NCBI GenBank assembly: GCA_942492855.1 | Contig: OW818647.1 | Location: forward strand, 3,348,001 to 3,412,000 | DNA from: G963677485 sp942492855 | GTDB taxonomy: Bacteria > Armatimonadota > HRBIN16 | Direction of reading: 5' to 3' | DNA length: 64,000 nt | In this document: positions 45,730-54,730 of the stretch, piece by piece | How positions within the stretch are numbered: the first letter of the stretch is position 1 | Layout: each line of letters begins with the position of its first letter | Translations under genes and position numbers: made by a program | Notes under the pieces: generated by a model | The model's database searches: none | What the model was told of the DNA's origin: nothing | Seen by the model: the letters and a program-made list of their open reading frames with translations, nothing else

Positions 45730-46685
45730 TAGTAGTTCACCTCCCTGTTTCCAATTCTCCAGTTCACCAGCGTGATGGCGAATATGATAGCAAATAGCAC
45801 CCAGGAGACAGCCGAGGCATACCCAATCTGGAACTCCTCAAACGCCTTGGTGTAGATGTAATATGCAATCGTGGTGGTGGTGCCGGCAGGACCACCGGCG
45901 GTCATCACTTTCGCCTGCTCAAATCCGCCTTGAAGTCCGCCGATGAAGCTCATCACCACGATGAAGAAGGTGGTGGGGGCGAGTTGCGGCCAAGTGACGT
46001 TACGGAAGATTCCCCACTTGCCAGCACCATCGAGCTGCGCGGCCTCTACCAGCTCTTCGGGGATGTTGGTCAAAGCGGCCAGGTAGAGCAGCATGTTGCT
46101 GCCGCCAACTGCAGTCCAGATGCCCATGATCATGATGGCGTCACGGGCGCCGATGCCCCACTGGGTGATCACCAGCCGCACCTGCTCGATATCAAGCCCC
46201 ACGATGTTATGGGTGGATATCAGCCACTGCGGCGGGGTGAAATGCAGGTTGAATGTGTTGGCGATGGTGCTTAACGCAGCATTGATCGGGCCGAAGTCGG
46301 GATTGTAGAGGTTCTTCCACAGGATCATGAGTGCCACGCCCGCCGTGAAGCTGGGCAGATAGAACATCGTGCGGTAGGCGGTGATGCCCTTCAGCTTCTG
46401 ACTGAGCAGGATGGCCAGTATCAGGCTGCCCGCGATGGAGATTGGGATGCCCAGAAGGAAGTAGATCGTGATGGCGAAGTAGACCCAAAACTGTGGGTCA
46501 TGAAAAAGATGGTTGAAGTTGGTCAGACCGTTGAACCGGAACGGTACGGTCTGCTGCAGGTTCCAGTTGGTGAAGGCGACGATGAGCGAAAAAACCACCG
46601 GCCCTGCCGTGAATATCAAGAATCCCAGGAAGTTGGGCATCAGGAAAGCCAGAGATGTGAACAGCTCTTTTCTGCGTAGTTTCAT
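45729..46685 (-). CDS. Carbohydrate ABC transporter permease (MalF/UgpA type)
   Basis: 318 residues, six to seven membrane helices beginning with LAFLMPNFLGFLIFTAGPVV. EAA loop EAAQLDGAGKWGIFRNVTWP near residue 218. Forms the heterodimeric pore with the MalG-type permease. The ATG is one base after the stop of the solute-binding protein gene. Its position between the binding protein and second permease is the classical order. The next divergent genes are fucosidases, suggesting that fucose-containing glycans or their products may be a substrate (inference). Confidence 0.93.
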   Translation of the reverse strand: MKLRRKELFTSLAFLMPNFLGFLIFTAGPVVFSLIVAFTNWNLQQTVPFRFNGLTNFNHLFHDPQFWVYFAITIYFLLGIPISIAGSLILAILLSQKLKGITAYRTMFYLPSFTAGVALMILWKNLYNPDFGPINAALSTIANTFNLHFTPPQWLISTHNIVGLDIEQVRLVITQWGIGARDAIMIMGIWTAVGGSNMLLYLAALTNIPEELVEAAQLDGAGKWGIFRNVTWPQLAPTTFFIVVMSFIGGLQGGFEQAKVMTAGGPAGTTTTIAYYIYTKAFEEFQIGYASAVSWVLFAIIFAITLVNWRIGNREVNY

Positions 46686-46686
46686 G

Positions 46687-48036
46687 TCAGCGGCTCCCCC
46701 TCACAGCGATCAGCTTGTCATAGCGGGCTTTCAGGGCGGGGTCTTCCGCCAGGCTCTTTTGTATCTCTTCGTTGATCTGCTTGGCCGCGGTGCGCATGGC
46801 ATCCGTGCTGCTCTTTTGGTTGGTCTTCACCAGGTCAAGCTGTTTGGTGACGATCCTCTGCACGATGTTCAACTGCACGAAGGGGCTGGTTTCATCGGGT
46901 TTCGCGAAGTTCATGATGTCGCGCCACACTGCGTTGTAGTCCTCATTGGGGTATTTTGGATCATGCAGGTATTTATCGGTGTAGCTGAATTTTTTCACCG
47001 GGGCCAGACCGTCGGCAGTGCTGTTGATCAGCTCGTTATACCCCTGGCTGTTCAGGTAGACGAGGTATTTTAACGCCTCTTTCCGATGGGGGCTGTTCTT
47101 ATTAACCAAAGTGGATTTGCCGTATCCGTAGTAGATTTTGTGCTTGCCATAAGGGCTCTGAACCGCTCCGAGACGCAGACCTTCGTAGCCGCGGAGGCTG
47201 CAAAGCCACCATCGGCCGCCGTTCGCCATTGCCGACCGGTTTGCTCCAAACAAGGTGATGCTGCCCGATCCCCAGCCGCCCTTGCTGGCGGCTTGCTCCT
47301 CGACCGGGTTCGGAGAGACGCGGTACTTGTAGATCAGGTCATGGATGAACTGGATGCCAGCGACGGCCTCCGGGCTGTCGATGATGCATTTGGTGCCATC
47401 ATCGTTGAACACCCGGCCACCCCACTGCCAGATGAACTGCTGCCAGACCAGTGGAATATCGAAGATGAACCCAAACTGGGTGGCGCGCCCGCGCTTGTCG
47501 CGTATCGTCAGACGCTGGGCCACTGGGATAAACTGCTCCCAGGTCCAGTCGCCTTTGGGATAGGGCTCATGATATTTATCGAAAATGTCTTTATTGAACC
47601 AGATGGCGTTCGAGGAGGTGTTGGTGGAGCATCCGTAAACGCGGCCCTCATACAGGAAGTAGGGGCGCATCACCGGCCACTGGTCTTTCATCACATCGAC
47701 GCCGGCCTTCTTAAGCTCATCCGTTACATCCCAGGCGATGCCTGATTTCACACACATCGGGAATTCTGCGATCGTGTGGCAGTCGAATAGATCGGGTCCT
47801 ACGCCGGCGATGGCCTGCACGATGATCTTGTCGATGGTGGTTTTGGGGTCGAGGCTGAGGCTCAGCTCTTTGTTTTGCTTGTTGAAGAGGCTGTATTGCT
47901 CTCGCCTTACGGGGTTATCGTCGGTACACCAAACCAGCGGGATTTTACCATCTGTGCTCGGTTTGGGCTGAATGACCCACGCTACGACGCTCATGAGCAG
48001 AAGCCCGATGAAGACATACAGAATAGTTCGTTGCAT
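46687..48036 (-). CDS. Extracellular sugar-binding protein of an ABC importer
   Basis: About 449 residues in the family 1 solute-binding fold: PLVWCTDDNPVRREQYSLFN, then FDKYHEPYPKGDWTWEQFIP, and GANRSAMANGGRWWLCSL, all typical of UgpB/MalE-type proteins. The ATG at 48036 is chosen over an upstream frame extension because AAGGGAACAGG lies just before it and it begins a clean membrane segment (MQRTILYVFIGLLLMSVVAW). There is no lipobox Cys, so it is probably anchored by an uncleaved helix or released, unusual for a Gram-positive-like importer. First gene of the importer operon, divergent from the fucosidase cluster. Confidence 0.92.
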   Translation of the reverse strand: MQRTILYVFIGLLLMSVVAWVIQPKPSTDGKIPLVWCTDDNPVRREQYSLFNKQNKELSLSLDPKTTIDKIIVQAIAGVGPDLFDCHTIAEFPMCVKSGIAWDVTDELKKAGVDVMKDQWPVMRPYFLYEGRVYGCSTNTSSNAIWFNKDIFDKYHEPYPKGDWTWEQFIPVAQRLTIRDKRGRATQFGFIFDIPLVWQQFIWQWGGRVFNDDGTKCIIDSPEAVAGIQFIHDLIYKYRVSPNPVEEQAASKGGWGSGSITLFGANRSAMANGGRWWLCSLRGYEGLRLGAVQSPYGKHKIYYGYGKSTLVNKNSPHRKEALKYLVYLNSQGYNELINSTADGLAPVKKFSYTDKYLHDPKYPNEDYNAVWRDIMNFAKPDETSPFVQLNIVQRIVTKQLDLVKTNQKSSTDAMRTAAKQINEEIQKSLAEDPALKARYDKLIAVRGSR

Positions 48037-48286
48037 CCTGTTCCCTTTAAGTGACTTGCGTTTGTTTACGGATGGTATCTTCTGGCGACATACGGAGCAC
48101 ACACGGCGGGTGTCCATTCGCATTATACCTCTGAGATGGTCATCTATCCTTTACTGCGAATCATCACCAGGATTTTGGGTACAGGAGCTCCCATCCTCGA
48201 TTGTGCCAACCCATGTTTTCGTGTATCATATGTGACAATGACGTACAAAATGCGTGCTGACGACGCCAAACACAGAGGCTACAAAT

Positions 48287-49981
48287 ATGAGGATCCGGGA
48301 CACCGATAAGGCCATATTACATTCGATCACTGTGCTGCTGTTACTAGCATCGCTTTCCCAGGTGACGCTCGCTGCCGATGACCCAAATAAGTCGACCAAC
48401 GAAACTCCGGCGCAGTACCAATCTCGCATCCAATGGTGGCGCGACGCCCGCTTTGGGCTATTCATCCACTGGGGGCCCGTCAGCGTGATGGGCACCGAGA
48501 TCGGATGGTCGCGGGGCGGAGAACGCAGGGGACTCGGTGAGGCTGGCACGCAGATCCCTGTGGAAGTGTATGACAACCTCTACAAGCAGTTTAACCCTGT
48601 CAAGTTCAATGCTGACGAATGGGTGGCGATTGCCAAGGCCGCGGGGATGAAATACATGATCCTCACCAGCCGTCACCATGATGGCTTCAGCATGTTTGAT
48701 ACCAAAGCAAGTGACTATAAAATCACATCACCTGCCAGTCCTTTCGGACGCGACATCGTGAAGGAGTTGGCCGATGCGTGTCACAGGGTGAATTTCAAGT
48801 TTGGCGTGTACTATTCCCAGCCAGATTGGCACAATGCAGACGCCTACACCGAACGACACGCGCAATACCAGCAATACCTAAAGCAACAGGTGCGTGAACT
48901 GTTGACGAATTACGGAGTGATCGATGTGCTGTGGTACGACGGTCTGATGGGAACAGCCGAAGACTACGATTCGCTGGCACTGAACAAAATGGCCCGTGAG
49001 CTTCAGCCAAACATCCTCATCAATAACCGCAACCGTCTGCCGGAGGACTTCGACACCCCTGAGCAAACCATCGGCGTGTTCCAGAACCAGCGCCCATGGG
49101 AAAGCTGCATGACGATCTGCAACCAGTGGGCCTGGAATCCGCATGACACGATGAAGTCGCTGGAGCAGTGCTTGCAGACGCTTATCCGCTGCGCCGGCGG
49201 CGATGGCAATCTGCTGTTCAACGTGGGCCCGATGCCCACCGGCAAGATCGAACCGCGGCAGGTGGAGCGGTTGAAGCAGATGGGTGACTGGCTGGCTGTG
49301 AACGGAAAGACCATCTACGGCACCCGCGGTGGTCCGTACAAACCGGGCACCTGGGGAGCCAGCACTTATAAAGGCAGCACTGTGTATCTGCACATCTTCA
49401 AGTGGAGTGAGTCGGGTCTTAACCTGCCCGCTATCTCACGTAAGATACGAACAGCCCGGCTGGTGGACGGTGGTAAAGCGCGTGTGCGCCAGACGGCTAA
49501 AGGTGTGACGGTATGGGTCGATCCTGCCGACCGCGATGCGATTGACACTGTGGTTGAGTTAAAGCTCGATGGAAATGCCGCCTCCATCACACCTGTGGGA
49601 CTGCCATCTGGCATCAAGGCCACAGCCTCCAATGTGTATGCGAATCAAGAGGACTACACGGCAGATAAGGCGTTTGACGGATCGTCCGGCAGCCGCTGGG
49701 CGACCGATGCGGGGGTCAAACGCGCCTGGATCGAGCGGCAGTTCGACAAGCCTGTGACCATCAACGGTGTTAGTATCAGCGAAGCTATCGACCGCATCCA
49801 GTCATTCCTCATCCAGGTTCCAAAGGACGGGAAGTGGGTCACGGTGTATCGCGGTGGGACGGTTGGTCTGAATTTCACAGCCACCTTCCCGGCCGTGCGT
49901 GCCGACCGTGCCAGGATGGTGATACTTAAGGCCACAGATGGCCCGACCATATACGAGATCAATTACCAAGTGGCTGAATAG
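48287..49981 (+). CDS. Secreted alpha-L-fucosidase (GH29) with discoidin-like domain
   Basis: About 564 residues from the ATG at 48287 (AGAGGC upstream; a GTG 33 bases earlier is less likely). Signal peptide SITVLLLLASLSQVTLA. GH29 barrel begins WWRDARFGLFIHWGP; the nucleophile is Asp218 in LWYDGLMG; YMILTSRHHDGFSMF is the conserved family segment. Removes fucose from glycans with retention. C-terminal 120 residues (ASNVYANQEDYTADKAFDGS onward) form an F5/8-type C sugar-binding domain. First of three GH29 genes on this strand, and divergent from the sugar importer, so the two are probably coregulated. Confidence 0.94.
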   Translation: MRIRDTDKAILHSITVLLLLASLSQVTLAADDPNKSTNETPAQYQSRIQWWRDARFGLFIHWGPVSVMGTEIGWSRGGERRGLGEAGTQIPVEVYDNLYKQFNPVKFNADEWVAIAKAAGMKYMILTSRHHDGFSMFDTKASDYKITSPASPFGRDIVKELADACHRVNFKFGVYYSQPDWHNADAYTERHAQYQQYLKQQVRELLTNYGVIDVLWYDGLMGTAEDYDSLALNKMARELQPNILINNRNRLPEDFDTPEQTIGVFQNQRPWESCMTICNQWAWNPHDTMKSLEQCLQTLIRCAGGDGNLLFNVGPMPTGKIEPRQVERLKQMGDWLAVNGKTIYGTRGGPYKPGTWGASTYKGSTVYLHIFKWSESGLNLPAISRKIRTARLVDGGKARVRQTAKGVTVWVDPADRDAIDTVVELKLDGNAASITPVGLPSGIKATASNVYANQEDYTADKAFDGSSGSRWATDAGVKRAWIERQFDKPVTINGVSISEAIDRIQSFLIQVPKDGKWVTVYRGGTVGLNFTATFPAVRADRARMVILKATDGPTIYEINYQVAE

Positions 49982-49998
49982 CTAGAGGAGAGCCTGAT

Positions 49999-51759
49999 AT
50001 GAGGGAGACCGTAATTCGTAGCATCTTTGCTTCACTCGTGTGCGGGTTGATGGCAGTGAGTGTCACGTCGGCGCAGGTCGCACCGTCATACAACGGTGAG
50101 ACGCCGGCTCAACGCGATGTCCGCATGAAATGGTGGCGTGAGGTGCGGTTCGGCATGTTCATCCACTGGGGACTATATGCCCAAGCCGCTGGGAGTTGGA
50201 ACGGCCAGAAGGTGGACACGCACCCGCTGGGTGAGTGGATACAGTTCGCCGCGAAGATTCCGGCTGTGGAGTATGCGCGGCTGGCCGAAAAGTTCAATCC
50301 GGTGAAATTCGACGCGGAGGCCATCGTCAAGATGGCCAAAAACGCGGGGATGAAATACATTGTGATCACCAGCAAGCACCACGATGGCTTCGCAATGTAT
50401 CCCTCTAAAGCAAGCCCTTTCAACATCCATGACGCCACACCTTTCAGACGCGATCCGTTGAAGGAACTGGCTGCGGCGTGCAAAAAGCATGGGCTGAGGC
50501 TGGGATTCTACTATTCACAGGCGTTTGACTGGCATGAGCCCAACGGTGTGGGCAACAACTGGGATTTCGGACCCGATGAACAGAAAGATATCGACCTCTA
50601 CCTCAAAACCAAGTGTGTGCCGCAGGTTAAGGAGATACTCAGCAACTACGGCAAGATATCCATTCTGTGGTTCGATGTGCCGGTTCAGATGACCAAAGAG
50701 CGCGCGGAACTGTTCCTGCCGTTGTTGAAACTCCAGCCAGGTATCATCATCAATAACCGACTGGGTGGCGGGATACGGGGCGACTCCGAGACGCCTGAGC
50801 AGTTTGTGCCAGCCACGGGATTCAAGAACCGCGATTGGGAAACCTGTATGACCATCAACGACACCTGGGGTTACAAAAGCTACGACCAGAACTGGAAAAG
50901 CTCCGAGACTCTGGTGCGCAACCTCATCGACATCGCCAGCAAGGGTGGCAACTTCCTGCTGAACATCGGTCCCGATGCACTGGGCCAGGTGCCTGAGGAC
51001 ATCACCGATCGGCTGCAGGATGTGGGCGTCTGGATGAAGGCCAACTCGAAGGCGATCTACGGCACCTCGCCCAGTCCCTTCAAGAACCTGCCTTGGGGCC
51101 GATGCACCGTCAAAATGGCCAATAGTGAGACCACGCTATATCTCCATGTGTATGAGTGGCCTGTGAACGGTAAGTTGCTGGTTCCTGGGCTGAAGAACCG
51201 GGTTGTGGGGGCAAAACTGCTGCGTGGCGGCAAGACATTGACGTCTGTGCAGTCGGACGCTGGAGTAGTCGTGAGCCTGCCTGCTCTAGCTACCGATAAG
51301 TTCTCATCGACTGTGGTGATGCGTATCATTGGCAAGCCTATCGTGGAAAACCCCGTGCAGCAGCAGAGTGCAGACGGCTCACTATTACTGAAAGCTGACA
51401 ATGCGGAGCTGCATGGTGATCAGATTCTGGTGGAAGGTGGAGCAGATCGAGGTTGCATTGGCTTTTGGGTCAATTCTAAAGATTGGGCAGAGTGGCCGTT
51501 TGAGGTGGTGAAGGCGGGCCGTTACGTGATGACCGCAGAGGTAGCCACAACAGGTGAAACACGGGTTTCTGTTAGTATCGGCGATAATAAGCTGCAGGCT
51601 AATGTAATAAACACGGGTGACTATGGCAAGTTCCAGACGATAGAATTGGGCATTCTGCCTATCGATAGTTCTGGCAGGACGAGCCTTCAGGTGCGAGCCG
51701 TTGCCGAGGGGTGGTCGCCTGTCAACTTGCGTTCCATCAAACTCACCCCGGCTCGGTAA
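49999..51759 (+). CDS. Secreted alpha-L-fucosidase (GH29) with CBM-like domain
   Basis: 586 residues. Signal peptide ending SVTSA at about residue 25. GH29 core starts KWWREVRFGMFIHWGLYAQA; nucleophile Asp226 in ILWFDVPVQ; YIVITSKHHDGFAMY conserved. After about residue 450, a beta-sandwich (ELHGDQILVEGGADRGCIGF onward) resembles CBM35/CBM6-type carbohydrate-binding modules. The start lies 18 bases after the previous stop, with AGAGGAGAG upstream, so the two are cotranscribed. The C-terminal module differs from that of its neighbour, suggesting that the paralogues target different fucosylated polymers. Confidence 0.94.
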   Translation: MRETVIRSIFASLVCGLMAVSVTSAQVAPSYNGETPAQRDVRMKWWREVRFGMFIHWGLYAQAAGSWNGQKVDTHPLGEWIQFAAKIPAVEYARLAEKFNPVKFDAEAIVKMAKNAGMKYIVITSKHHDGFAMYPSKASPFNIHDATPFRRDPLKELAAACKKHGLRLGFYYSQAFDWHEPNGVGNNWDFGPDEQKDIDLYLKTKCVPQVKEILSNYGKISILWFDVPVQMTKERAELFLPLLKLQPGIIINNRLGGGIRGDSETPEQFVPATGFKNRDWETCMTINDTWGYKSYDQNWKSSETLVRNLIDIASKGGNFLLNIGPDALGQVPEDITDRLQDVGVWMKANSKAIYGTSPSPFKNLPWGRCTVKMANSETTLYLHVYEWPVNGKLLVPGLKNRVVGAKLLRGGKTLTSVQSDAGVVVSLPALATDKFSSTVVMRIIGKPIVENPVQQQSADGSLLLKADNAELHGDQILVEGGADRGCIGFWVNSKDWAEWPFEVVKAGRYVMTAEVATTGETRVSVSIGDNKLQANVINTGDYGKFQTIELGILPIDSSGRTSLQVRAVAEGWSPVNLRSIKLTPAR

Positions 51760-51828
51760 TCATTCGGTATGCAGGAATCGAACGGAAATAGACGAACCTA
51801 ATACTATATAACTCATTCGGAGGGCGAC

Positions 51829-53124
51829 ATGAGCGACGCACAAGATTACACGCAAATGCACGGCGATACCAAGTGGTTTACCAATGACCGTTTCGGCATG
51901 TTCATTCACTGGGGGCTGTATGCCATGGGCGCACGGCACGAGTGGTTGAAGCATAACGAAGAGATACCCGATTCTCGGTATGACACCTATTTCAAGCACT
52001 TTGATCCTGATCTTTATGACCCCGAAATCTGGGCTGCGGCTGCTGAAGAGGCAGGTATGAAATACTTCGTCATCACCACCAAGCACCACGAGGGGTTCTG
52101 TCTGTGGGATTCCGAATACACCGATTATAAGGCCACCAATACACCCGCCAAGCGTGACCTGTTGCGTCCGATGGTGGATGCATTCCGAGGTCATGGCCTG
52201 CGCACGGGTCTCTATCATTCCCTGATCGACTGGCATCATCCAGAGTATATGATCGATCCCTACATCGGGCCGTATCGAAATGCCGTCAACCGTGCCGAGA
52301 TGAACCAAAGCCGCGATCAGCAGAAGTACGCGACCTATCTGCACAACCAGGTGCGTGAGCTGCTTACCGGCTACGGTCCTGTGGATGTGATGTGGTTTGA
52401 CTTCAGCTTCCCAGGCTCTGGCCCCGAGGGAAAAGGGCACGATGACTGGCGCAGTGATGAACTGCTGAAGATGATCCGTGAACTGGCACCCAACATCATG
52501 CTGGACGACCGCCTCGACCTGCCCTACGGATGGGATATGAAGACTCCAGAGCAGTTCCAGCCCCGCGAGTGGGTGACCTATGAAGGTCAGAAAGTGGTGT
52601 GGGAGGCCTGCCAGACCTTCAGCGGGAGCTGGGGCTATCACCGCGACGAATCGAGCTGGAAGAGCGAAGAGCAGCTCATTCAGATGTTGATCGACACCGT
52701 CAGCAAGGGCGGGAACCTGCTGCTGAACGTGGGACCGACTGGCCGCGGAGAGTTCGACGAGCGGGCGCTGAGCCGGTTGAAGGCGATGGGGCAGTGGATG
52801 CGCCGTCACAACCGCTCCATCTATGGATGCACCCAGGCTCCGGAAGGCTTCCAAACCCCGCAGGATTGCCGACTAACCTACAACCCGGACACCAACCGCA
52901 TGTATGTGCATGTGTTCGCTTGGCCATTTGTGGAGTTGCACCTGGACGGCTTTGCCGGCAAGGTGGAGTATGCACAGTTGCTGAATGACGGCTCAGAAGT
53001 GCTGATGGCAGCCCGTCCGGATTGGCAGGGCGGCAACGACGTGGCCTCCAATGTGCTGACGTTGCGCCTGCCGGTGCAGAAGCCGAACGTCACCGTGCCC
53101 GTGATCGAGCTGTTCCTGAAGTAG
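51829..53124 (+). CDS. Cytoplasmic alpha-L-fucosidase (GH29)
   Basis: 431 residues, no signal peptide, so cytoplasmic: it could trim oligosaccharides taken up by the ABC importer. Barrel begins WFTNDRFGMFIHWGLYAMGA; nucleophile Asp191 in VMWFDFSFPG; YFVITTKHHEGFCLW keeps the family motif with Glu in place of Asp. C-terminal beta domain only, no added binding module. GGAGGGCGAC lies before the ATG. Last gene of the fucosidase cluster, closed by a hairpin at 53164. The layout of two exported plus one internal enzyme beside an importer is a standard utilisation locus. Confidence 0.93.
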   Translation: MSDAQDYTQMHGDTKWFTNDRFGMFIHWGLYAMGARHEWLKHNEEIPDSRYDTYFKHFDPDLYDPEIWAAAAEEAGMKYFVITTKHHEGFCLWDSEYTDYKATNTPAKRDLLRPMVDAFRGHGLRTGLYHSLIDWHHPEYMIDPYIGPYRNAVNRAEMNQSRDQQKYATYLHNQVRELLTGYGPVDVMWFDFSFPGSGPEGKGHDDWRSDELLKMIRELAPNIMLDDRLDLPYGWDMKTPEQFQPREWVTYEGQKVVWEACQTFSGSWGYHRDESSWKSEEQLIQMLIDTVSKGGNLLLNVGPTGRGEFDERALSRLKAMGQWMRRHNRSIYGCTQAPEGFQTPQDCRLTYNPDTNRMYVHVFAWPFVELHLDGFAGKVEYAQLLNDGSEVLMAARPDWQGGNDVASNVLTLRLPVQKPNVTVPVIELFLK

Positions 53125-53163
53125 CCTATCATCAAATCACCTCATGGTGTAGCTAGAGACAAC

Positions 53164-53196
53164 AGGCCTCAGAAGCGTAACGACTTCTGAGGCCTT
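53164..53196 (+). terminator. Terminator-like hairpin after the fucosidase cluster
   Basis: A 12-bp perfect stem (AGGCCTCAGAAG at 53164-53175, complement 53184-53195) with an 8-base loop and a short T tail. Confidence 0.75.
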
Positions 53197-53302
53197 CATG
53201 TTTGGTGGCGAAGGAATTGAGTGGGCTCAGAAGGTACAATAGATTCAGGTGTGCTGTTTTCGGCGCATCTCATACAATGAAGATAAAACGAGGCCAATAT
53301 AT

Positions 53303-54325
53303 ATGATCATCATCATGAGTCCCACCGCGACAGATAAACAGGTCAAGGCGGTCAAGGCTGCCATCACACAAATCGGCTTCCGGCCGTTCACCAACCCGGG
53401 CGTTCAGCGCAAGGTCATCGCCGTGCTGGGTGAGTTGGATGTGCGCAAAGCCGACCTGGTAGAGCACTTCCAGTCGATGGACGGTGTGGCGCGCGTGGAG
53501 TTGATCTCCGATCTATGGAAGCTCGCCTCACGCCACTATCGCCCCGAGAACTCGGTAGTGCATGTGCGTGATGTGGCGTTTGGCGGCACGAAGGTGGTGA
53601 TTGTGGCCGGCCCTTGCAGCGTGGAGTGTGAGGAGCAGACGGTGACCCTGGCCCACAAGGTGAAGGCGTCCGGTGCCAGCATGCTGCGTGGCGGGGCTTT
53701 CAAACCGCGCACCTCGCCGTACGCCTTTCAGGGACTGGGTGAGGAGGGTCTGAAGATACTGGCCACCGCCCGTGAAGAGACCGGTCTGCCGATCATCACG
53801 GAAGTGATGGATGCCGACCAGATTGAGCTGATTTGTCATTATGCGGATATGCTGCAGATTGGCGCCCGCAACATGCAGAACTTCTCGCTGTTGAAGAAGG
53901 TGGGGGCCACTGGCTTCCCCGTGCTTCTGAAACGCGGCCCTGGCAGCAAGATCAAGGACCTGCTGATGTCGGCCGAATACATCATGGCGGAGGGTAACGA
54001 AAAGGTCGTGCTTTGCGAGCGAGGAATCACCACTTTCGAGGATAGCTGCCGCAACACCACGGACATCAACGCCATCCCGGTGCTGAAGCAATGGACGCAC
54101 CTTCCGGTAGCCATCGATCCGAGTCACGCCACCGGCCACTGGGATTATGTGGGCAGCATCGCAAAAGCGGGTGTAGCCGCCGGTGCCGACGGCGTGCTGG
54201 TGGAGGTTCATAACGACCCTGCCCATGCGCTGAGCGATGGTCCGCAAAGCCTGAAGCCTGAGAAGTTCGAAGAGCTGATGGGCCAGATGCGCCGCGTCGC
54301 CCTGGCGGTGGATCGGGAGATGTAG
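53303..54325 (+). CDS. aroF: DAHP synthase, type I beta (with N-terminal regulatory domain)
   Basis: 340 residues from the ATG at 53303 (CGAGGC upstream). The N-terminal 85 residues form a ferredoxin-like regulatory domain (VIAVLGELDVRKADLVEHFQ), as in the T. maritima-type enzyme, where it mediates feedback inhibition by tyrosine or phenylalanine. The catalytic barrel has VIVAGPCSVE, MLRGGAFKPRTSPYAFQG, QIGARNMQNF, KRG and IDPSHATG, with the metal-binding Cys and His in place. Condenses phosphoenolpyruvate and erythrose 4-phosphate, the first step of aromatic amino acid synthesis. Stand-alone gene, not linked to neighbours. Confidence 0.96.
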   Translation: MIIIMSPTATDKQVKAVKAAITQIGFRPFTNPGVQRKVIAVLGELDVRKADLVEHFQSMDGVARVELISDLWKLASRHYRPENSVVHVRDVAFGGTKVVIVAGPCSVECEEQTVTLAHKVKASGASMLRGGAFKPRTSPYAFQGLGEEGLKILATAREETGLPIITEVMDADQIELICHYADMLQIGARNMQNFSLLKKVGATGFPVLLKRGPGSKIKDLLMSAEYIMAEGNEKVVLCERGITTFEDSCRNTTDINAIPVLKQWTHLPVAIDPSHATGHWDYVGSIAKAGVAAGADGVLVEVHNDPAHALSDGPQSLKPEKFEELMGQMRRVALAVDREM

Positions 54326-54399
54326 GGGAATACAGGAGATAGGAGTGGTGGAGTCAGGAGCGGTCGATTGGGTGATGTAGGTTCGTCGCAAGGCTAATT

Positions 54400-54726
54400 G
54401 TAGGGGCGGTTCGTGAACCGCCCTTAGGCGCGGAAACCGCGCCTATTCGGATTGTAGGGGCATCGCGTGCAGTGCCCACATCACAGGTATATACCGCGTA
54501 GGGGTTCCCCTGTGGGTGCCCCTAATCGGTAGCGGCTATCCGCCAGACCGCCCCGGTTAGGAGAAAACCGGCGCGGACATCGGGGTAACCCCCGTGGTTA
54601 CCCGTCATTACGATCTGTCCAATCCGTCGCATCCGTCCAATTTCCGCCCCCTAAAACCCGCAAGACCGGCCCGGAAAGGGAAAACCGGACCGGTCATCGG
54701 TAGGGGCGACCGGTGGTCGCCCTGGG
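54400..54726. repeat. Dense array of intergenic palindromes
   Basis: In 54326-54730, between convergent genes, at least five palindromes are packed: 54400-54426 (GGGCGGTTC stem), 54425-54445 (TAGGCGCGG-AAA-CCGCGCCTA), 54453-54480, 54499-54524 (GGGGTTCCC around CTGT) and 54703-54721 (GGGCGACC-GGT-GGTCGCCC). A run of ATCCGTC units at 54611-54641 is the third ATCGGAC-family copy. No coding or RNA gene is seen in this gap. Confidence 0.8.
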
Positions 54727-54730
54727 AAGT

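Noticed and set aside
51760..52854. Minus-strand open frame of 364 codons
   Set aside because: Antisense to the third fucosidase, whose motifs are unambiguous.
53528..54391. Minus-strand open frame of 287 codons
   Set aside because: Antisense to DAHP synthase; no recognisable domain.
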